Positions 6,350 to 7,764 of a DNA stretch of 7,764 bases are shown here, piece by piece. The position numbers were made by a program, and so were the translations under genes. The notes under the pieces are model-generated. The model saw only the letters and a list, made by a program, of their open reading frames with translations. It was not told where the DNA came from and searched no databases. Within the stretch, counting starts at the first letter, position 1, and the number at the start of each line of letters is the position of its first letter. Where the stretch lies: contig JAISKE010000043.1 in assembly GCA_031261045.1 (NCBI GenBank), positions 1-7,764 of the forward strand, in the 5' to 3' direction. This DNA is from Mycoplasmataceae bacterium. Lineage in GTDB: Bacteria > Bacillota_I > Bacilli_A > Mycoplasmatales > Mycoplasmoidaceae.

Positions 6350-7764
6350 ATGTATTTAGGCATAGATGTTGGGACAAGCTCATTAAAGTCTGTATTATCG
6401 GATGACAGTGGCAAGATTATTGCTACGGAATCTTATAGTTATGATTTAATTATCCCTAAAGAGAATTGATCAGAACAAGACCCTGATGATTGATATATGG
6501 CCGCAATTACAACCATTAAATCATTAGGTAAACGAAACGATTTATTAAAGATAAAAGGGGTTTCCTTCTGTGGGCAGATGCATGGTTTAGTTGTTTTAGA
6601 CAAGGACGATAAAGTTATCCGACCAGCGTTGTTATGAAATGACAACCGTACCATCGCCGAGTGCGCTTATTTAAATAATGCAATTGGTAAAACTAATCTA
6701 ATTAAATGAACAGGTAACATTGCGATTACTGGTTTTACCGCGCCTAAAGTTTTATGGATTAAGAATCACGAACACAGTAATTTTTTAAAGATTAAAAAAA
6801 TAATGTTGCCCAAAGATTATGTGGCTTATAAAATGAGCGGACAATTTGCTAGTGACGTTAGTGATAGTAGTGGTACTTTATACTTTGATGTAGAACATAA
6901 AAAATGATCGGAACCAATGCTAAAAGTTTTAGGTATTAATAAAAACCAACTACCTAAAATTTATGAAAGTTATGAAGTAATTGGTAATGTTTGTAAAGAG
7001 TTCGCAAAACTTACGGGGATGTCAACTACCACTAAAGTTATTATTGGTGGTGGCGACCAGGCAGTTGGCGCAGTCGGGACTGGAACCGTTAGTAAAGACA
7101 TGTTAAGTATTTCGTTAGGGACTAGCGGAGTAGTTTTTGCTAGCGGCAATAAATTTAGCAAGATACCAAGTGGAGCAATGCATAGTTTCTGTCATGCTAA
7201 CGGTAAATACCACATCATGGGAGTAATGTTATCGGCGGCCGGTAGTTTTGATTGATGGGCTAACGATATTATTAGAACTAAGCATTATGATGATGTCAAT
7301 AAAGAAATTGCAAATGCCAAAGCACAAAACCTATATTTCTTACCTTATCTAACTGGCGAGCGAAGTCCGATTAATGATCCGAATGCTCGTGGCGCATTTG
7401 TTGGTTTAACTTTATCTCATGCTCGTGGTGATTTATCTCGCGCAGTAATTGAAGGAGTAAATTTTGGTTTATTGGATTGTCTTAATTCCATTAACAAGTT
7501 AGGCCTTAAGCCAAAAGAAGCCCGAGTTATTGGTGGCGGATCTAAATCTAAAATTTGATTAAACATGTTAGCAAACATTTTAGGGATTAATCTGCATACC
7601 GTGAATACTGCTGAAGGCGGTGCACTTGGTGCTATTATCTTAGCGATGGTTGGCTGCGGGCAATATAAAACGGTTGAAGCTGCTTGCAATAAGATTATTA
7701 AGATTGCTGATACCTATAAGTTTAATAAAGCAGCGCATAATCAATATTTAATTAAGTTTAATAA
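6350..7764 (+). CDS. xylB: Xylulokinase (3' truncated by the window edge)
   Basis: The frame runs from ATG at 6350 to the right edge, 471 residues without a stop. Xylulokinases are about 480-500 residues, so only a short C-terminal piece is missing. It phosphorylates D-xylulose to xylulose 5-phosphate with ATP. FGGY-family marks are present in order: DVGTSSLKS (Asp6), FCGQMHGLVV, LLWNDNRT, GGGDQAVGAVG with catalytic Asp236, SLGTSGVVFA, LPYLTGERSP and the nucleotide-site RVIGGGSKSKIW followed by GGALGA. GQMHG and WNDNRT favour xylulokinase over glycerol or gluconate kinases. Seven Trp codons are TGA and two are TGG. The junction with xylA is TAA-T-ATG without a clear ribosome site, suggesting translational coupling. 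Xylulose 5-phosphate would feed the pentose phosphate or phosphoketolase route, whose genes are not in view. Confidence 0.95.

Noticed and set aside
1..7764. CRISPR array, insertion sequence, tRNA or rRNA genes
   Set aside because: I found no regular repeat-spacer pattern, transposase motif, terminal inverted repeats or tRNA-like fold; nearly the whole window is accounted for by the genes listed.

Overview
The window comes from a bacterium that reads TGA as tryptophan (genetic code 4), almost certainly a Mollicute of the Mycoplasma/Spiroplasma type. The evidence is internal: with the standard code most genes break at TGA, and the breaks fall where the family has a conserved Trp (for example LLWGTAN and GWDTDQF in xylose isomerase). 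I count 21 in-frame TGA against 7 TGG Trp codons. Sampled lines are roughly 35-40% GC, fairly high for this group. The species cannot be named from the sequence.

The layout is a small sugar-catabolism island. (1) Positions 3-221 (+) hold the C-terminal end of an unrecognised protein, closed by a hairpin terminator at 240-264 that it shares with the converging operon. (2) Positions 268-3007 (-) hold a tight four-gene operon, transcribed lacA, lacB, ROK sugar kinase, class II aldolase. (3) The short divergent region 3008-3067 has two face-to-face promoters overlapping at an 18-bp perfect palindrome. (4) Positions 3068-4942 (+) encode a UlaA-type PTS membrane subunit (EIIC) with a long charged C-terminal tail. 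(5) Positions 4943-5025 hold a 24-bp perfect palindrome followed by T-runs, then a probable xylA promoter. (6) Positions 5026-6348 and 6350-7764 (+) are xylA and xylB, with xylB running off the window end.

The genes suggest two routes. In the first, a hexose (most simply galactose) would enter through the EIIC as the 6-phosphate. LacA/LacB would convert galactose 6-phosphate to tagatose 6-phosphate, a kinase would make tagatose 1,6-bisphosphate, and the class II aldolase would give DHAP and glyceraldehyde 3-phosphate. The kinase in the usual LacC position is a ROK protein rather than a PfkB-type LacC, and it lacks the ROK zinc motif, which makes it the most interesting gene here. In the second route, XylA and XylB convert xylose to xylulose 5-phosphate. 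The window shows no EIIA or EIIB, no xylose transporter and no regulator gene. The pathway assignment rests on gene families and order and has not been shown biochemically.
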